Shown piece by piece: positions 1 to 11,420 of a DNA stretch of 64,000 nt (position 1 is the first letter of the stretch; each line of letters opens with the position of its first letter). Position numbers and translations under genes: made by a program. Origin of the DNA: Pelobates cultripes. Its lineage: Eukaryota > Chordata > Amphibia > Anura > Pelobatidae. The stretch is taken from the NCBI GenBank assembly GCA_933207985.1, contig OW240920.1, positions 131,324,167 through 131,388,166 on the forward strand, given 5' to 3'. The notes below the pieces were generated by a model. That model saw only the letters and a program-made list of their open reading frames with translations, made no database searches and had not been told where the DNA came from.

Positions 1-447
1 AGTAGTTAAATCACTTTGTTTCTGTTTATGCAACCCTAGCCACACCTCCCCTGGCTATAATTGACAGAGCCTGCATGAAAAAAAACCTGGTTTCACTTTC
101 AAACAGATGTAATTTACCTTAAATAATTGTATCTCACTCTCTAAATTGAACTTTAATCACATACAGGAGGCTCTTGCAGGGTCTAGCAAACTATTAACAT
201 AGCAGAAGATAAGAAAATCTTAATTAAACAGAACTTGCAATAAAGAAAGCCTAAATAGGGTTCTCTTTACAGGAAGTGTTATGGAAGGCTGTGCAAGTCA
301 CATGCAGGGAGGTGTGACTAGGGTTTATAAACAAAGGGATTTAACTCCTAAATGGCAGAGGATTGAGCAATGAGGCTGCAGGGGCATGTTCTATACACCG
401 AAACTGCTTCATTAAGCTAGAGTTGTTCAGGTGACTATAGTGCCCCT
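1..447. mobile_element. T2-type (Kolobok-like) MITE, family A, truncated by window edge
   Basis: About 447 bp match the inverted complete copy at 6959-7506. The visible terminus, read inward, begins AGGGGCACTATAGTCACC-like and abuts TTAA at 448-451. TTAA target duplications with TTAAAGGRR termini are the signature of the T2 MITE superfamily described in Xenopus. The other end lies outside the window. It interrupts the 3' LTR of the provirus on its right. Confidence 0.8.
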
Positions 448-451
448 TTAA

Positions 452-749
452 AAAGTAAGTGCTTATGTGCAAATACTCTTAGAACAGTAATAGGAAGTGG
501 GTACAGATAAGACATAGGGATGAACGTCATGTACACATAACAAATAAGTTCCAAGGTAAGAAGGAACAAAAAGATTAGAGAAGAGACATCTCAGGTGGGG
601 GCTCTCTGCTCCCGGAACTAGACATATATGGTCGTAAGTGTTGTTTAAGCATCAAGCATTTCCTGAGTCCAAGTTAGCCAATTTTAATATAGGATATCAT
701 TATATGACACCTATAAGCTTGAACCTTAGAATCAAGATAAATTTTATCA
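452..749 (-). mobile_element. Partial 3' LTR of degraded gammaretrovirus-like provirus
   Basis: Read on the minus strand, sequence starting TGATAAAATTT follows directly after a polypurine tract (751-763), which is where a 3' LTR should begin. It runs left until cut by the MITE ending at 447, so the far end is not visible. LTR identity is inferred from position only; no second LTR for this provirus is present in the window. Confidence 0.5.
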
Positions 750-750
750 C

Positions 751-763
751 AATCCCCTCTTTT
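751..763 (-). other. Polypurine tract of the provirus
   Basis: The minus strand reads AAAAGAGGGGATT directly before a TG dinucleotide at 749-748. This is the usual arrangement of the plus-strand primer and the 3' LTR start in retroviruses. Confidence 0.55.
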
Positions 764-1058
764 GATCCAAGGTATTTCCAGGCATGCTAGCCAAAGCCTG
801 TGGGACTTCCATTTATTGCTTCACCACGGTTCCCTTGGACTGAGAGACCACCAGAATCATCAGAGGAGAGTTTGTTCATTTGTTAGGCGAGGTAACATCA
901 TAAAACCCTTCCAAAGCCGGAGCTGGAATGTAAGTTAAGGTACGACCAACAGTAGGTTTGTTTTTACATAGAGAGGTTAGTAGATGTGAGAAAAATCTAA
1001 AGGTTAGAAAAATGGACATAATAACAAATATAGCTAATAGCAAAAAGTAAAAAATTTC
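764..1058 (-). pseudogene. Residual env-to-PPT region of provirus
   Basis: About 300 bp separate the end of the integrase remnant from the polypurine tract. A short hydrophobic run near 1000-1045 (minus), rich in F, L, I and Y, could be the remains of an Env membrane anchor, but it meets a stop quickly. A normal env would be over 1.5 kb, so most of it has been deleted. The assignment rests mainly on position. Confidence 0.3.
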
Positions 1059-1503
1059 TTAATTATTAAAGTCAATGGCTGCTGTATTCTCAAGGATTGC
1101 CTTCTTTTTTGCCTGGTTGTCCATAAGTATCTCTTCTAGGGCCTGTACATAGGCAGTCATACTACCATGCTGAATCTGGAGGGTCTGGGGAAAATAAAGG
1201 ACTGTCTTTGGAGCACATCCAAGCAGTATCTCAAAAGGGGATAGGCCATGTCTAGAATTGGGTCTGAATCTCATAGAAAAGGAGTGCTGGGGGGAGGCAT
1301 TCAGTCCAGGACTTCACTGTGTCTTGCATGGCTTTTGCAGTCTTGTTCTTTAAGGTGCCATTTGCCCTTTCTACTTTCCCACTCCTCTGGGGGTGATAGC
1401 GGGTGTGGAAGGCCTGACTGATCCCTAAGGCTTTCATAATTTATTGCATTATTTCCCCAGGGAAATGGCTACCTCTGTCACTTTCAATCACTTCAGGTAC
1501 TCC
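1059..1503 (-). pseudogene. pol: Retroviral integrase, catalytic core second half and C-terminal part (broken)
   Basis: The minus-strand translation shows the second core aspartate in an ESDRG context (about 1470-1490), then the catalytic glutamate region SGKVERANGTLK near 1330-1370, then a C-terminal portion with SPFEILLG. This order is typical of gammaretrovirus-like integrases, which join viral DNA to host DNA. An in-frame stop near 1440 and a frame change near 1260 show it is dead. The first half of the core lies at 3067-3300, displaced by the solo LTR inserted at 1508-3066. Confidence 0.85.
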
Positions 1504-1507
1504 ATAT

Positions 1508-3066
1508 TGTCAGGGTATTTATATCGGCAGACATTTTGTGCTACGATAGAAACTAAAAGTGTATATTCTGAGTCACTCTGAACAGATCAGACTCCATTTT
1601 GTTATTCCAAGTTAACAAAAACAAAGAGACACAGGATTTCTTTCTGTAAGACTGGCCTCTTTGCCAGAGCTAAGGAATGCATAGTATAAACAAGTGATAA
1701 GAAGAATATAATCAAATCTAAACCCAGACAATTGTGACAGAGAAGATTAAATAATTTAATATTTAACTGTCTATATATATAAGGTACCATTGTATGGAAA
1801 AGGGTAAACTTAGTTCATGATCTGTCATATCAGAAATTATGGCAGGAATTGCAGACGCTAAGTCTGGACAAAATTTAAGAAACCCTTTGAAATTTTAAAT
1901 TATGGCGCTATAAAGATAACGCAAAATGACGTCAAAATAGCCACCAGGAAAAGTTAACTCTTCCCTGGATAGGTATGTTTAGTGGGACAAGACTGCCCTC
2001 TATAGACCAAATACCTAATTTGCGATCTGGAAGATAACCACACCCCTAGTGCTTCTATTGGGTTATCAACTGATGACGTACAGAGAGTCTGGCCCTTTAA
2101 AAGTTAAGACAAAGGGAAGATACAAGATACGATAGGAGGCAAGAGATATGCAAAGAAAAAGAGGAGAGAGGAATTGGAAGTTTGGGGACTCCAACCTCCA
2201 TGCAGAGAGAGACATCCAAATAAGTTCCTGAGACTACCAATCGGATGAAATATCTACTCAACTGGTAATTATACTGGTTTCATTTAATTAAATTAAATTA
2301 ATTAAAATGTATTAATAGCATTATATATGACTGGATAAAGCACGGTCAGATTTCCATATTAAGAAATCTTAGTTAACTAAGAATATATAGTTATAAATAT
2401 TCCATTCTGCAGGTGGAATTAAGAATAATTATATATTGATGTGATATTATCACGTGTTAGCATACCGCTGTTTTTATCCAGGTGTATTGATTTGCTCTAA
2501 ATTAAGATAGATATCTTTTAGACAAATTAAAAATCTGCTTATATAATATATTAGATTCTCTTATTGGATGGTTTAAGAAAATGACTAGTGAACTGGTTTA
2601 AATGTTATTTTATTTAAAAATTACATAAGAATAGATCTTAACTACCTAGGAGATCTAGCCAGCATTGAAAGGGTTATTCTAACTGTCTGCTAAACTTTAC
2701 GACCTTACGCTGCACTCTGAGGAATTCTGTTCTTCGCTGTGAAAAGTTTCACTTAAGTCTGTGTTAAGGATACCTCATAAATCGTCAGAATTCTTGACAG
2801 AAAATGCCGTTTAGCCATTGAAACGTAATACCCATTCCTTTGTATTGCATACCATTTTATACTGAATATTCATTGATTATTGTCACGCATGTTACATAAT
2901 ATTATTTGTTAATTATTGGTTATCATAAATAAAATCTATTTTTATACATTGTGATATTAATTATATGAAATACATTCCACTTAACACGATAAACGTTCTT
3001 TGGGATCTGAGAATTGAATTAGTGGGCAATTCTCACTGTTACTATTATCCCATAAATATCCCCACA
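1508..3066 (+). mobile_element. Solo LTR (1559 bp) inserted in the proviral integrase
   Basis: The element begins TGTCAGGG, ends CCCCACA and is flanked by the 4-bp duplication ATAT (1504-1507 and 3067-3070). The integrase reading frame resumes across it. TG...CA ends and a 4-bp duplication fit a retroviral LTR. Plus orientation is suggested by an inverted CCAAT box and a CRE-like TGACGT at about 2055-2080, a TATA-like TTTAAAAG near 2096 and AATAAA near 2929, which would imply an unusually long R region. No coding sequence was seen. A partial relative in the opposite orientation lies at the right edge of the window. Confidence 0.75.
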
Positions 3067-3430
3067 ATATCTACATACCAGTTCCTTCAGAAGCTTACTT
3101 GCTGTGACCTTCGTTGTGGCTTTCAACACTGGGTAGGCCTCAGGCCAACCTGAACAGAGATCAATGCACACCAACACATATTCATACACTCCTACCTTAG
3201 GCAGTTGAATATAGTCTATCTGCAGTCTTTGAAACGGGTAAAGTGGCCTTGGTGTGCTTACTTGGTGTTTTGACAGCCTGTCCTGGATTGTTTCTAGCAC
3301 AAATCATGCAAGCTTGGGTGTGTTTAGCTGCTACAGTAAAACCGGGTGCTACCCAATGGGTGTTTACTATGCTGTTCATGTGCATCTTGGTTCCTCCAGA
3401 GGTCATGTTATTCCTTGCTTGCATGTCTTT
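3067..3430 (-). pseudogene. pol: Retroviral integrase, zinc-binding domain and first half of core
   Basis: The minus-strand translation carries the C-x2-C of the HHCC domain (CMICARN, near 3310) after a histidine-bearing stretch, then the core start with IDYIQLP near 3205 that supplies the first catalytic aspartate. The domains occur in two overlapping frames, so there is a frameshift near 3250-3300. The family resemblance is to gammaretrovirus-like ERVs. The core is cut at about 3067 by the solo LTR. Confidence 0.85.
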
Positions 3431-3581
3431 GTAAGCTCAACAGTAAATTGTAGTCAACGGCGTCATCTGTAAAAACAACTTGTAGGAAGGTATTACCTGG
3501 AGAGGGATGAACTTGAGTTGCTGCTTGCTTGGCAGCTTCGTCTGCTTTGTGGTTTTACCCTTGAGATTTCATCTGTGATCT

Positions 3582-4410
3582 TCACATGAGCTTGATGATG
3601 CCTACTTGAGTGGGTAGCAGGATAGCGTCCATAAGTGCACTCACGGCTTCAGAATTCTTGATTGGAGTTCCTATTGAGGTGAGAAAATCACGAGCCCGCC
3701 AAATAGGGCCAAAATCATGGGCTATACCGAAAGCATAGCGAGAGTCTGTATAAATATTAGCAGTCTTACCAGAAGCCATTTTACAAGCTTCAGCGAGTGC
3801 CTTCAGCTCTGCCTCCTGTGCAGAGCAGTGAGTAGAGAGTGGTTAAGCTTTTATCACCTCATGTGCAGAGACTACAGCATATCCAGTGTGGAAATTACCC
3901 TTTTCATCAGCATATCTGGAACCATCTACAAAGAACTCAAAATCTGTATTGGATAATAGAGAATCAATTACATGCAAAAAACCTGCTGTTTCTTGTGCCA
4001 TTAGTGCTGCACAATCATGGGATACCTGGGCATCAGCTAACTCATCTGGTGAAAGTGAATTTACAAAAAGATCAGATGTACAAGTACCATTCCCACAATC
4101 CCCACTCCCCTCTTTTAAATCCAGGGGAAGTAATGTAGATGGATTTAACACCATACACCTTTTCAGAGTAACATTTGGTGGCATAAGCAAGGCATATTGT
4201 CACTGGGTTATCTAAGACAATATCAGTAGCTTTGTCCAGGAGGGCAGTAACAGCCTCACTGCCCTAGCACATGAGGGGGCACCCCTGGCAACAGGGTCCA
4301 AAATGGTGGAGAAGTATTGGTCATTGTTTACCATCATGGTCCTGTGTAAGGACAGATGTAGCATTTTCTGCTGCATGGGTTAATTTAAAGGGTTCGTTTT
4401 TGACAATCAT
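3582..4410 (-). pseudogene. pol: Retroviral RT connection and RNase H remnant
   Basis: The minus-strand translation has a connection segment (SVLTQ near 4340, LDPVA-like near 4300), an RNase H start with FVDGSRY near 3915 that supplies an active-site aspartate, and TDSRYAFGIAHDFG near 3730 that supplies another. These motifs are characteristic of gammaretrovirus-like RNase H, which degrades the RNA strand of the hybrid during reverse transcription. Several stops and frame changes break it. The RT palm with its YxDD is absent, lost or truncated at the CA-rich repeat beginning near 4412. Confidence 0.85.
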
Positions 4411-4411
4411 A

Positions 4412-4502
4412 CACGCTGTCAGATACACAAACACAAAAATACACACACTTGCACATAAACACATTGACACACAGGTACACACTGGCACATACAGACTCAT
4501 CA
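4412..4502. repeat. CA/ACAC-rich simple repeat
   Basis: Degenerate CACA/ACAT-type simple sequence at the truncated 5' side of the provirus. No gene is seen. Confidence 0.8.
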
Positions 4503-4579
4503 TGGCTTTTTATTTGGCCTTTTTTGGGGCTGAAAAAAGATGATTTTAAAAGAAATAAAACATCAAATGGTTTTTTTTC

Positions 4580-5165
4580 AGGTACTTAGTTAAATGGTCC
4601 CTCCTCATTATGTTTTGGGTGATGGGGTAGGTAGGGGTTAATTTTTGGGGGTAGGTAGGGGTTAATTGTTGGGGGGAGGGGGGTGACTAGGGGTTTGTGG
4701 ACTCCTTGGTCACCCGGGGTTTTTTTTTTTTTATTTAGGGCCCCCACCCACTGCTCAGCGGTGGGGGCCAGGGGAGAGGACATTAGGTCCCCCCCTTAAT
4801 TAGTATTTAGGGCCCCCACCCACCGCTCAGGGGTGGGGAACAGGGGGAGGACATTAGGTCCCCCTAATTAGTATTTTAGGGCCCCCACCCACCACTCAGG
4901 GGTGGGGGGCCAGGAGGAGGACATTAGGTCCTCCCTTCTCATTCTAATTTAGGGCCCCCACCCCTGAACGGGTTTAGGGCCAGGGTGGAGGACATTAGGT
5001 CCCCCCAATAAGTATTTTAGGGTCCCCACCCACCACTCAGGGGTGGGGGCTAGGGGGAGGACATTAGGTCCCCCCCTTATTCTGATTTAGGGCCCCCACC
5101 AACCGCTCAGGGGTGGGGGCTGGGGGGGCAGTAGGTCCCCCCTTCAGGTTAGGAGGGGGAGGGGG
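4580..5165. repeat. GC-rich minisatellite, period about 70-77 bp
   Basis: At least six tandem units contain GGGCCCCCACCCAC, CTCAGGGGTGGGG and GAGGACATTAGGTCCCC. It may be the internal array of a non-autonomous hAT-like element whose terminus is at 5560-5725. Open frames across it are repeat artefacts. Confidence 0.85.
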
Positions 5166-5725
5166 GACCTTTTTTTTTTTCTTTTTTTACAGTGAGCAGC
5201 CACAGCTTTCTCACTGTTTAACAGACATGCCCCTACTCGCGGTATAGCGAGTAGGGGCATAATTTACTAATACTAAGTAATCTTTATCTGTATTAGTAAA
5301 TTTTTCTGAAAGACCAATTTAGGTCTTTCAGCCTTTTAGTAGATAGCTCCCTAATACTGTGGGAATTAGGGAGTTATCTACTTATGCATTCCTGTCATTA
5401 CATAACTGGCCAAGTAACTTACATTTTATATGAATGTATGTTACTGGATTGTTGTAAGTGTTGCAAATGCTTACAGCTGAATCCTGGCTATGTTTGTATA
5501 CTTTTTATTTAAAATTGTATACAGTGTAACATTCTCCTTCTTCCACTGGGTAAGTATATTAGTACTTAGGCAACTTCGGAAATTCGGTAGTTTCGGAACT
5601 TTGGTACCTCGGTAATTCGGCAATTCGCCACTTCGGCTATTCAGACATTCGGAAGTACCCAAATGTCCGAATTGCCTGAAATTCGTCCGAATTCATATTT
5701 GGCCCAAAACGAATTGCACATGTCT
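5166..5725. mobile_element. Probable end of non-autonomous DNA transposon (TTCGG-rich)
   Basis: From about 5570 the sequence is built from short TTCGG/CCGAA words in both orientations and ends CACATGTCTAA. It resembles the subterminal and terminal parts of hAT-like elements near 18480-18600 and 63490-63607. No partner terminus was located. 5166-5560 holds no gene that I can see. Confidence 0.4.
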
Positions 5726-6019
5726 AATGTTAGTAGGCGTTTGACTCTATATACAAAACGCTAACTGAAAGTACAAACAAGGCAAAACAGGTGTAATAAT
5801 GCAAGAAAGTTAACAAAGACATAACAGCTGCTTTTAGTTAAATTTCCAGGCCTACACCTAGTAAGCATTGATTATTCAGCATGTGCATCAGTTAGGTCTT
5901 ATCTGGGGATCGGCTTCTCTTTCAATGAGTAGATGTCGGGTGGCACTGCCAATGCTTCCCGTTTGCATGAAATGGTCAACCAGAATGGAAGATCAGCAAG
6001 GCGATGACCCAACCCATCC

Positions 6020-6580
6020 ACCCTTAATGCCCAGGCCTCCATTTGAACTGGTACCTGCTAACCACCAAACCCCCCAAAACGTCCTGTGGGGCTCCCGATT
6101 TGCAAGGAGTCTCCCCAGGTTGTGGAGGGCTGATGGAATCCCCTTCTATCCTGACTCTCAGCCCAGAAGGGGAGCGACACGCACCAGGACGACGCCAGTG
6201 TCTCCGCATCTGCAGGTAAAGTGAGCACCTCCTCATGAGATGCCAACCGATTCCAGAATGCATTGCATATTTTGTCAAACTTGGTTTGGAACTCCCACTG
6301 TTGTACTGAGTTCTCCATCAGTGTGCCGGCCATCTTGTCTGTGCCACGAGTACTTGCATTGCCAGAACAGGCTGTAGTGCCTCTGATTTAAGAGTAGCCG
6401 TTTCCATGGCGGGGACCTAGATATCCCCCACAGGTCCAGAGAGGGGATAAACGGGGCTTCTGCTTCAAGTAGACTATAAGACCCTGCGTGGATCACTTCT
6501 GGTGTGTGTGCTGCAAGAGATAAGATACTTCTCCAACTTAGCACAAAAGTGCAGGATCAAGTAACTAGTTGCTTGAGTGA
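6020..6580 (-). other. Unassigned repeat-like sequence, possible LINE 5' region
   Basis: Minus-strand frames are open over short stretches but change frame and match no protein I know. The minus strand has AAGATGGCCGGC near 6330, a YY1-like core of the kind found at LINE 5' ends. That is weak evidence; this could equally be unrelated intergenic DNA. Confidence 0.2.
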
Positions 6581-6958
6581 TTTCTGAGTGTAATTGCACC
6601 ATAAACTCGTGTTATTCAAGATCTATTTGTGAAGCAGACATTATGCATGTCTGTCTGCAATGCTGGTCAGTCCCCGGCCGACCCCCAATAAAATATAAAC
6701 CAACAGTCAGCAATGGCTTTATTGAGTTTTATAGTTGTCACCATCCGAATGGTTAGGTAATATTGCAAAAAGTTGGCAAATTAGACTTTTCAGGAATTGA
6801 TCTAAAAGGAAGATTTTAATGAGCAAGTGCAAGTTTTAAATATAACAATTCTCAATAGACACTACCCTAGAGATTTGTAAATCATATCTCAAGAAAAGGT
6901 AGAGGACTTTAATAGAGAAGAATTATTCAAATAGAAAATAAGAAATGAAAAGAATTAA

Positions 6959-7506
6959 AGGGACACTATAGTCACCAGAACAACTTTAGCTTAATAAAGC
7001 AGTTTTGGTGTATAGATCATGCCCCTGCAGCCTCACTGCTCAATCCTCTGCCATTTAGGAGTTAAATCCCTTTGTTTACGAACCCTAGTCACACCTCCTT
7101 GCACGTGACTTGCACAGCCTTCCATAAACACTTCCTGTAAAGAGAGCCCTATTTAGGCTTTCTTTATTGCAAGTTCTGTTTAATTAAGATTTTCTTATCC
7201 TCTGCTATGTTAATAGCTTGCTAGACCCTGCAAGAGCCTCCTGTATGTGATTAAAGTTCAATTTAGAGATTGAGATACCATTATTTAAGGTAAATTACAT
7301 CGGTTTGAAAGTGAAACCAGTTTTTTTTTTTCATGCAGGCTCTGTCAATCATAGCCAGGGGAGGTGTGGCTAGGGCTGCATAAACAGAAACAAAGTGATT
7401 TAACTCCTAAATGACAGAGAATTGAGCAGTGAAATTGCAGGAGAATTATCTATACACTAAAACTGCTTTATTTAGCTAAAGTAATTTAGGCGACTACAGT
7501 GTTCCT
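6959..7506. mobile_element. T2-type (Kolobok-like) MITE, family A, complete copy
   Basis: The 548-bp element is flanked by TTAA (6955-6958 and 7507-7510). It has long imperfect terminal inverted repeats of about 120 bp starting AGGGACACTATAGTC at the left and ending GACTACAGTGTTCCT at the right. There is no coding capacity. TTAA duplications with TTAAAGGRR ends identify it with T2 MITEs mobilised by Kolobok transposases. Confidence 0.9.
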
Positions 7507-7510
7507 TTAA

Positions 7511-9317
7511 TTGTAAAGTTGTATTCTTAACACACTACAACAATAAAGCAAACAAGATTTAAAAACGCAATCAGGAAACATTGGCCGATTTTAAAACAAG
7601 AATGTGTTTTTATGAAAAGCTTTAGAAGATCAACCAAAATTTATTTATAAAAGAACAGAAAACCTAAATGAAAATTTTAGCACCGAGTGTCCTCCCAACG
7701 TTCAAAGAGCGTGTTTTAATGGAACAGTGAAAAATACCAAAAAAAAGTGATAATTGCAGTACTTATAACCACAAAATCACAAGTTTCGAAAGATTCAACA
7801 CGTTTCCACCATTTTATTCATTGTGAAAGCAAAAAAGTAATTCTGTGCAATTGTGGTATTTCATTTGTAGAAAGTACTTTTTGAAGCTTTGAAAAGCATA
7901 GCGTACCCAGGCATTGTAACAATTGTATAGATTTACATTTCAGTGATTTTGTATATATTGAGATAGATAATATAGTACCACACTGGAGAGGTGGTGATAC
8001 TACTAGTGTTTTTTTTGCAAAGAAAGAAACCAAATGGATTTTTCAATTGAAAACTTTTCTATTTCATAAGGTTTAAACACAGATCTGGACATTTTAGCTT
8101 TTCTTGATTAATTACAGGGTTTTTTTTCTCCTCCTTAATTCCATATTATAGAGATATAGTAGTTCTCCTTTTTATGGAACGTATTTGTATTACTGATCCA
8201 TATTATGGTATGTTATTTTTTATTTTTGTAACATGGAATTATGCATCTATTTATATGAATTCTGAGATCTATTTTATGGTACGCTATTTTTTAATTTGGA
8301 ATTATGCATCTAGCTGTCTACTTTATCAGATATTGTTGTATATTAATTTTAGTTTTTTTGGGGGGTCCCCTTTCCCATTGTCAATACTTTAAGAATACGT
8401 TTAGCAAATATTATTTAAGATATTAAGAAGACCTTTCCTTAACAAGACCGCCATAGTCTTGCAGGATATAATCATGGAGCTGGCCGAGCTATGGCAACCA
8501 GCTGTCCAAAGTCGTATGGCCCCACACTATCTTTAGCAGCTCAATTGGGGATTCACAGCCTAATCTCAACAGAATGCTGCAGATACCGGTCTCACCAGAC
8601 AATGAGCATCACACCACATTACCAACATCAGTAGGCTTACAAAATAGTATCAATAGCAGAGATATATTGATTTGTTCGTGTACACAATGTTTCCTGAGCT
8701 TAATCGCTGTTTTTAGAAACGTGTAACAGGATTACCAACCTCTTACCTCCAATGTATTCTGATCACCTTTTGCCTAAACCTGCTTATGAACTTGATTTTT
8801 GAAAACCAGGTTTAAAAGTTCAACCGTATCCTTATTTTCCTATTAACACTAACCTATTCTTATCGATGTTGCACTATGTCTCATGGTTGGACCATTTTAT
8901 AGCTGGTTTTAGTTAACTCCCATATTTACTTTGTTACTTAAATTGGGGTGATTCTTAGACGACCCTTCATGTGGACAATTCGGTTCAATTATGTTAATAA
9001 ATATTATCGGTAATTCTGCATATTTAGTAGGTATATACATCTTTGCACAATGCTCTGACATCAATTTTCCATACTGATTTTATGTTTTACTTTGGTTGAG
9101 TTATAGTGCAGTATTACACTAGTGACAGGAACACTATAACAGATCTGAATTCCGAAACAGTCTCAGCAATCACAGTTTTCTGGAACACCTGATCTGTCTC
9201 CCTCCACAGTTGTGAAGCGGAGAGAGATGAATCAGAGAGTTACTTTGTGTGCTGCTAGTGATTATGTTGTATCAACAAATTAAAAAAACTCCTTTCAGCC
9301 CTGTAAACGCAAATGTA
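7511..9317. other. AT-rich sequence without recognisable gene
   Basis: No open frame here resembles a known protein. The part from about 8400 to 9100 has the mixed composition of an old repeat but could not be assigned. Confidence 0.5.
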
Positions 9318-9546
9318 ACCCTTTCACTGTCATTTGATCTGAATAAAGATCGCAGTCGTTATTTTTTTATTTTTTTTAAACCCTCAGGGGTTTATTTTTT
9401 AATTTTAATAATTTTTAATTGATGGTTTAGTTAGCTGTTTTATGCTAGTTAGCAAAAAAAAAAGTAAAAGAAAATGTTTAAACAAAATTTTTTTTACAAA
9501 AATACTTTTAGGATTGTTTAGTTGTAGTTAAAGTTCAGTCTGAAAA
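9318..9546. repeat. piggyBac-type 5' terminal module
   Basis: TAACCCTTTCACTGTCATTTGATC is followed by AACCCTCAGGGGTTTA and AT-rich sequence. The same arrangement (TTAACCCCTTCCCTGCC, a GATCAC dyad, then AACCCCTGRGGGTTAA) recurs at 10337, 28664 and 28970. Here it sits just 5' of a piggyBac transposase start. Confidence 0.5.
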
Positions 9547-10250
9547 TGCTTAGAAGGTTTACTGCCGAGGAAGCTTATACAATTTTAGGGGTTGGGTGAG
9601 AGGCAAAAGATAGCATCTCAGAAAGTGCCGCAGGTGACTCGGAATATGGGCTTAAACTAGAAACAAGCGCAGATTCCCCTGATGCTGCCCTAGATGAAAA
9701 TGACTGGGTACCCACCAATGATATTACCCATGACATCCCTATCCTTACTGCAATTCCAGGCATACAGGCTGACATGTGCAGTTGTGGCCCAGTTATGTAG
9801 TTGTTCCTGAAGGATGATAGTTTAGGGAAAGTTGTAATTAAAACCAATTACTGTGCCAAACAGAATCTTGCCCAGAATCCTGCGTCAATTACTGCAGGAA
9901 AGTGGCATGGTGCCCCACCAGTGTCCCTGAATTAAAACATTTTGGGCAATCACAATGTTAAGGGAGATAATAAAGAAGCCCATTATTCGCTTGTATTGGA
10001 CAAAGAATCCTATCAATAGTACTCCCATTTTACCACAAACGATGATGAGATGCAGTTATGAAACATTACTGCGGTTTATGCATTTTAACAATAATAGCGA
10101 GTGACTACAAAGCAGTAATCCACAGTATGAAAAATTGTTTAAAATCCGCCCCCTGACTCCCCACTTCCATCAGAAGTTTGAAAGCCTGTATGTCCCCCAA
10201 AAAACATCTGTATAGACGTGTCCCTAGACTAAAGCAAATAGTATGCTCTT
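9547..10250 (+). pseudogene. piggyBac transposase, N-terminal half (broken)
   Basis: From the ATG at 9547 the conceptual protein has an acidic Ser-rich N-terminus, then a motif ending IPILTAIPGIQADM (near 9735-9775), then FLKDDS-like sequence, then KHFWAITMLREIIKKP and IRLYWTKNPINSTPI (about 9935-10030), and LFKIRPLTPHFHQKF near 10135. These match the order of conserved blocks in piggyBac transposases, which excise at TTAA. A CIDVSLD stretch near 10205-10230 corresponds to the region of the first catalytic aspartate. Stops and frame changes near 9595, 9800, 9910 and after 10230 make it inactive. The remaining catalytic core is missing. Confidence 0.85.
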
Positions 10251-10336
10251 GTTCATAATTTGAATTGATCAGTTTCAAATTAAAATTTTTGTCCATTACT
10301 AAAATGAACCCCCCTGGCCCCTTTCTAATAAACCAA

Positions 10337-11420
10337 TTTAACCCCTTCCCTGCCCTTTGATCACTGTCTGCAGTGATCAAAATACAAATTACAGTATTTC
10401 AATGTGGTCTGATTTTTTTTTTTTTTTTAATAGCTTTTATTTATTTTTTAACCCCCGGGGTTACATTTATTTAATTAGTTACTTAACTATTTGTAAAATA
10501 TTTATTTATTTAGCTAGGGTGGGTAGAAGTTAGTGGGGAAAATAGGGGATTTACTGTTAGGTTAGCTAGGGGTTAAAACAAAGTTTTAAAAAAAAGCTTT
10601 AAAAAGTTAAAACAAAGTTTCAAAATAGTAAAAAAAGTTTTTAAAAGTAATTTAAAAATAAAATAGAAAAAAAAAAGTGTTAAAAAGGTAAAAATGCTTA
10701 TTACCACTACACTTCATACAGGCTAGCAAAAACATGATCCCACACTAAGGTTCCACATATGCCTTGTGAAATACCCTGGGGTGTCTTCTTTAAGAAATGG
10801 TATGACTTTGTGGGGTAGATGGGATAGGCGACCTTTTAAGAAACTACAAAGTGGGACATGGACCGAGCGTAAAAATTCATAGTTTGAAAAAACCTGGAAT
10901 GGCTGTATCTCAAAAGTGCCCCTTTAACGTCCACATATATCTGGCAATGGTACATACGGGGGTATTGCTGTACTCAGACAACAGAGTTGAGCAACATATG
11001 AAGTATTATACAGCTGTAGCACACATAAGGTTTGCAAAATATACAGTACAAACTCACTGTGTGCTTCAAGCAGGCAGAAAAAATGCGTATTACCACTACA
11101 ATTGGTACAAGGTTGCGGCAAATTTGTTTTATGCTAAATACCCAATTTCCCACTTTGTGGTCTTCTTTAAGAAATGGTATTCCTTTGTGGGGTAGCTGGA
11201 ATAATCAGCCTGCTAAAATACTTAAAAATAAAAACACGGACCTATCAAAACCATCTATGAAAAGTTGAACTTAAAAATCTGAAATTGACACATCTCTTTT
11301 ACAGCACTATAACTTCGCAAAATAGTATCTATTTCCTATTTTATACATTGGGCATATTGTTTTACTTAGAAGCTGTAACTGAGCATAATTTGGGGGCTTT
11401 TTTGACAGTGGCACATATCA
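10337..11420. repeat. piggyBac-associated subterminal repeats
   Basis: After a second terminal module (10337-10580), two units of about 390 bp share AAAATGC(T/G)TATTACCACTAC and CTTCTTTAAGAAATGGTAT (about 10690-10830 and 11080-11190). No protein is supported; an open frame at 10851-11195 runs over the repeat only. Confidence 0.5.

Noticed and set aside
6020..6580. Possible LINE ORF1
   Set aside because: No conserved motif or coherent frame; kept only as a low-confidence note.
10851..11195. 114-codon open frame
   Set aside because: Lies in a piggyBac-associated noncoding repeat and has no recognisable motif; the related unit upstream is not open in the same frame.
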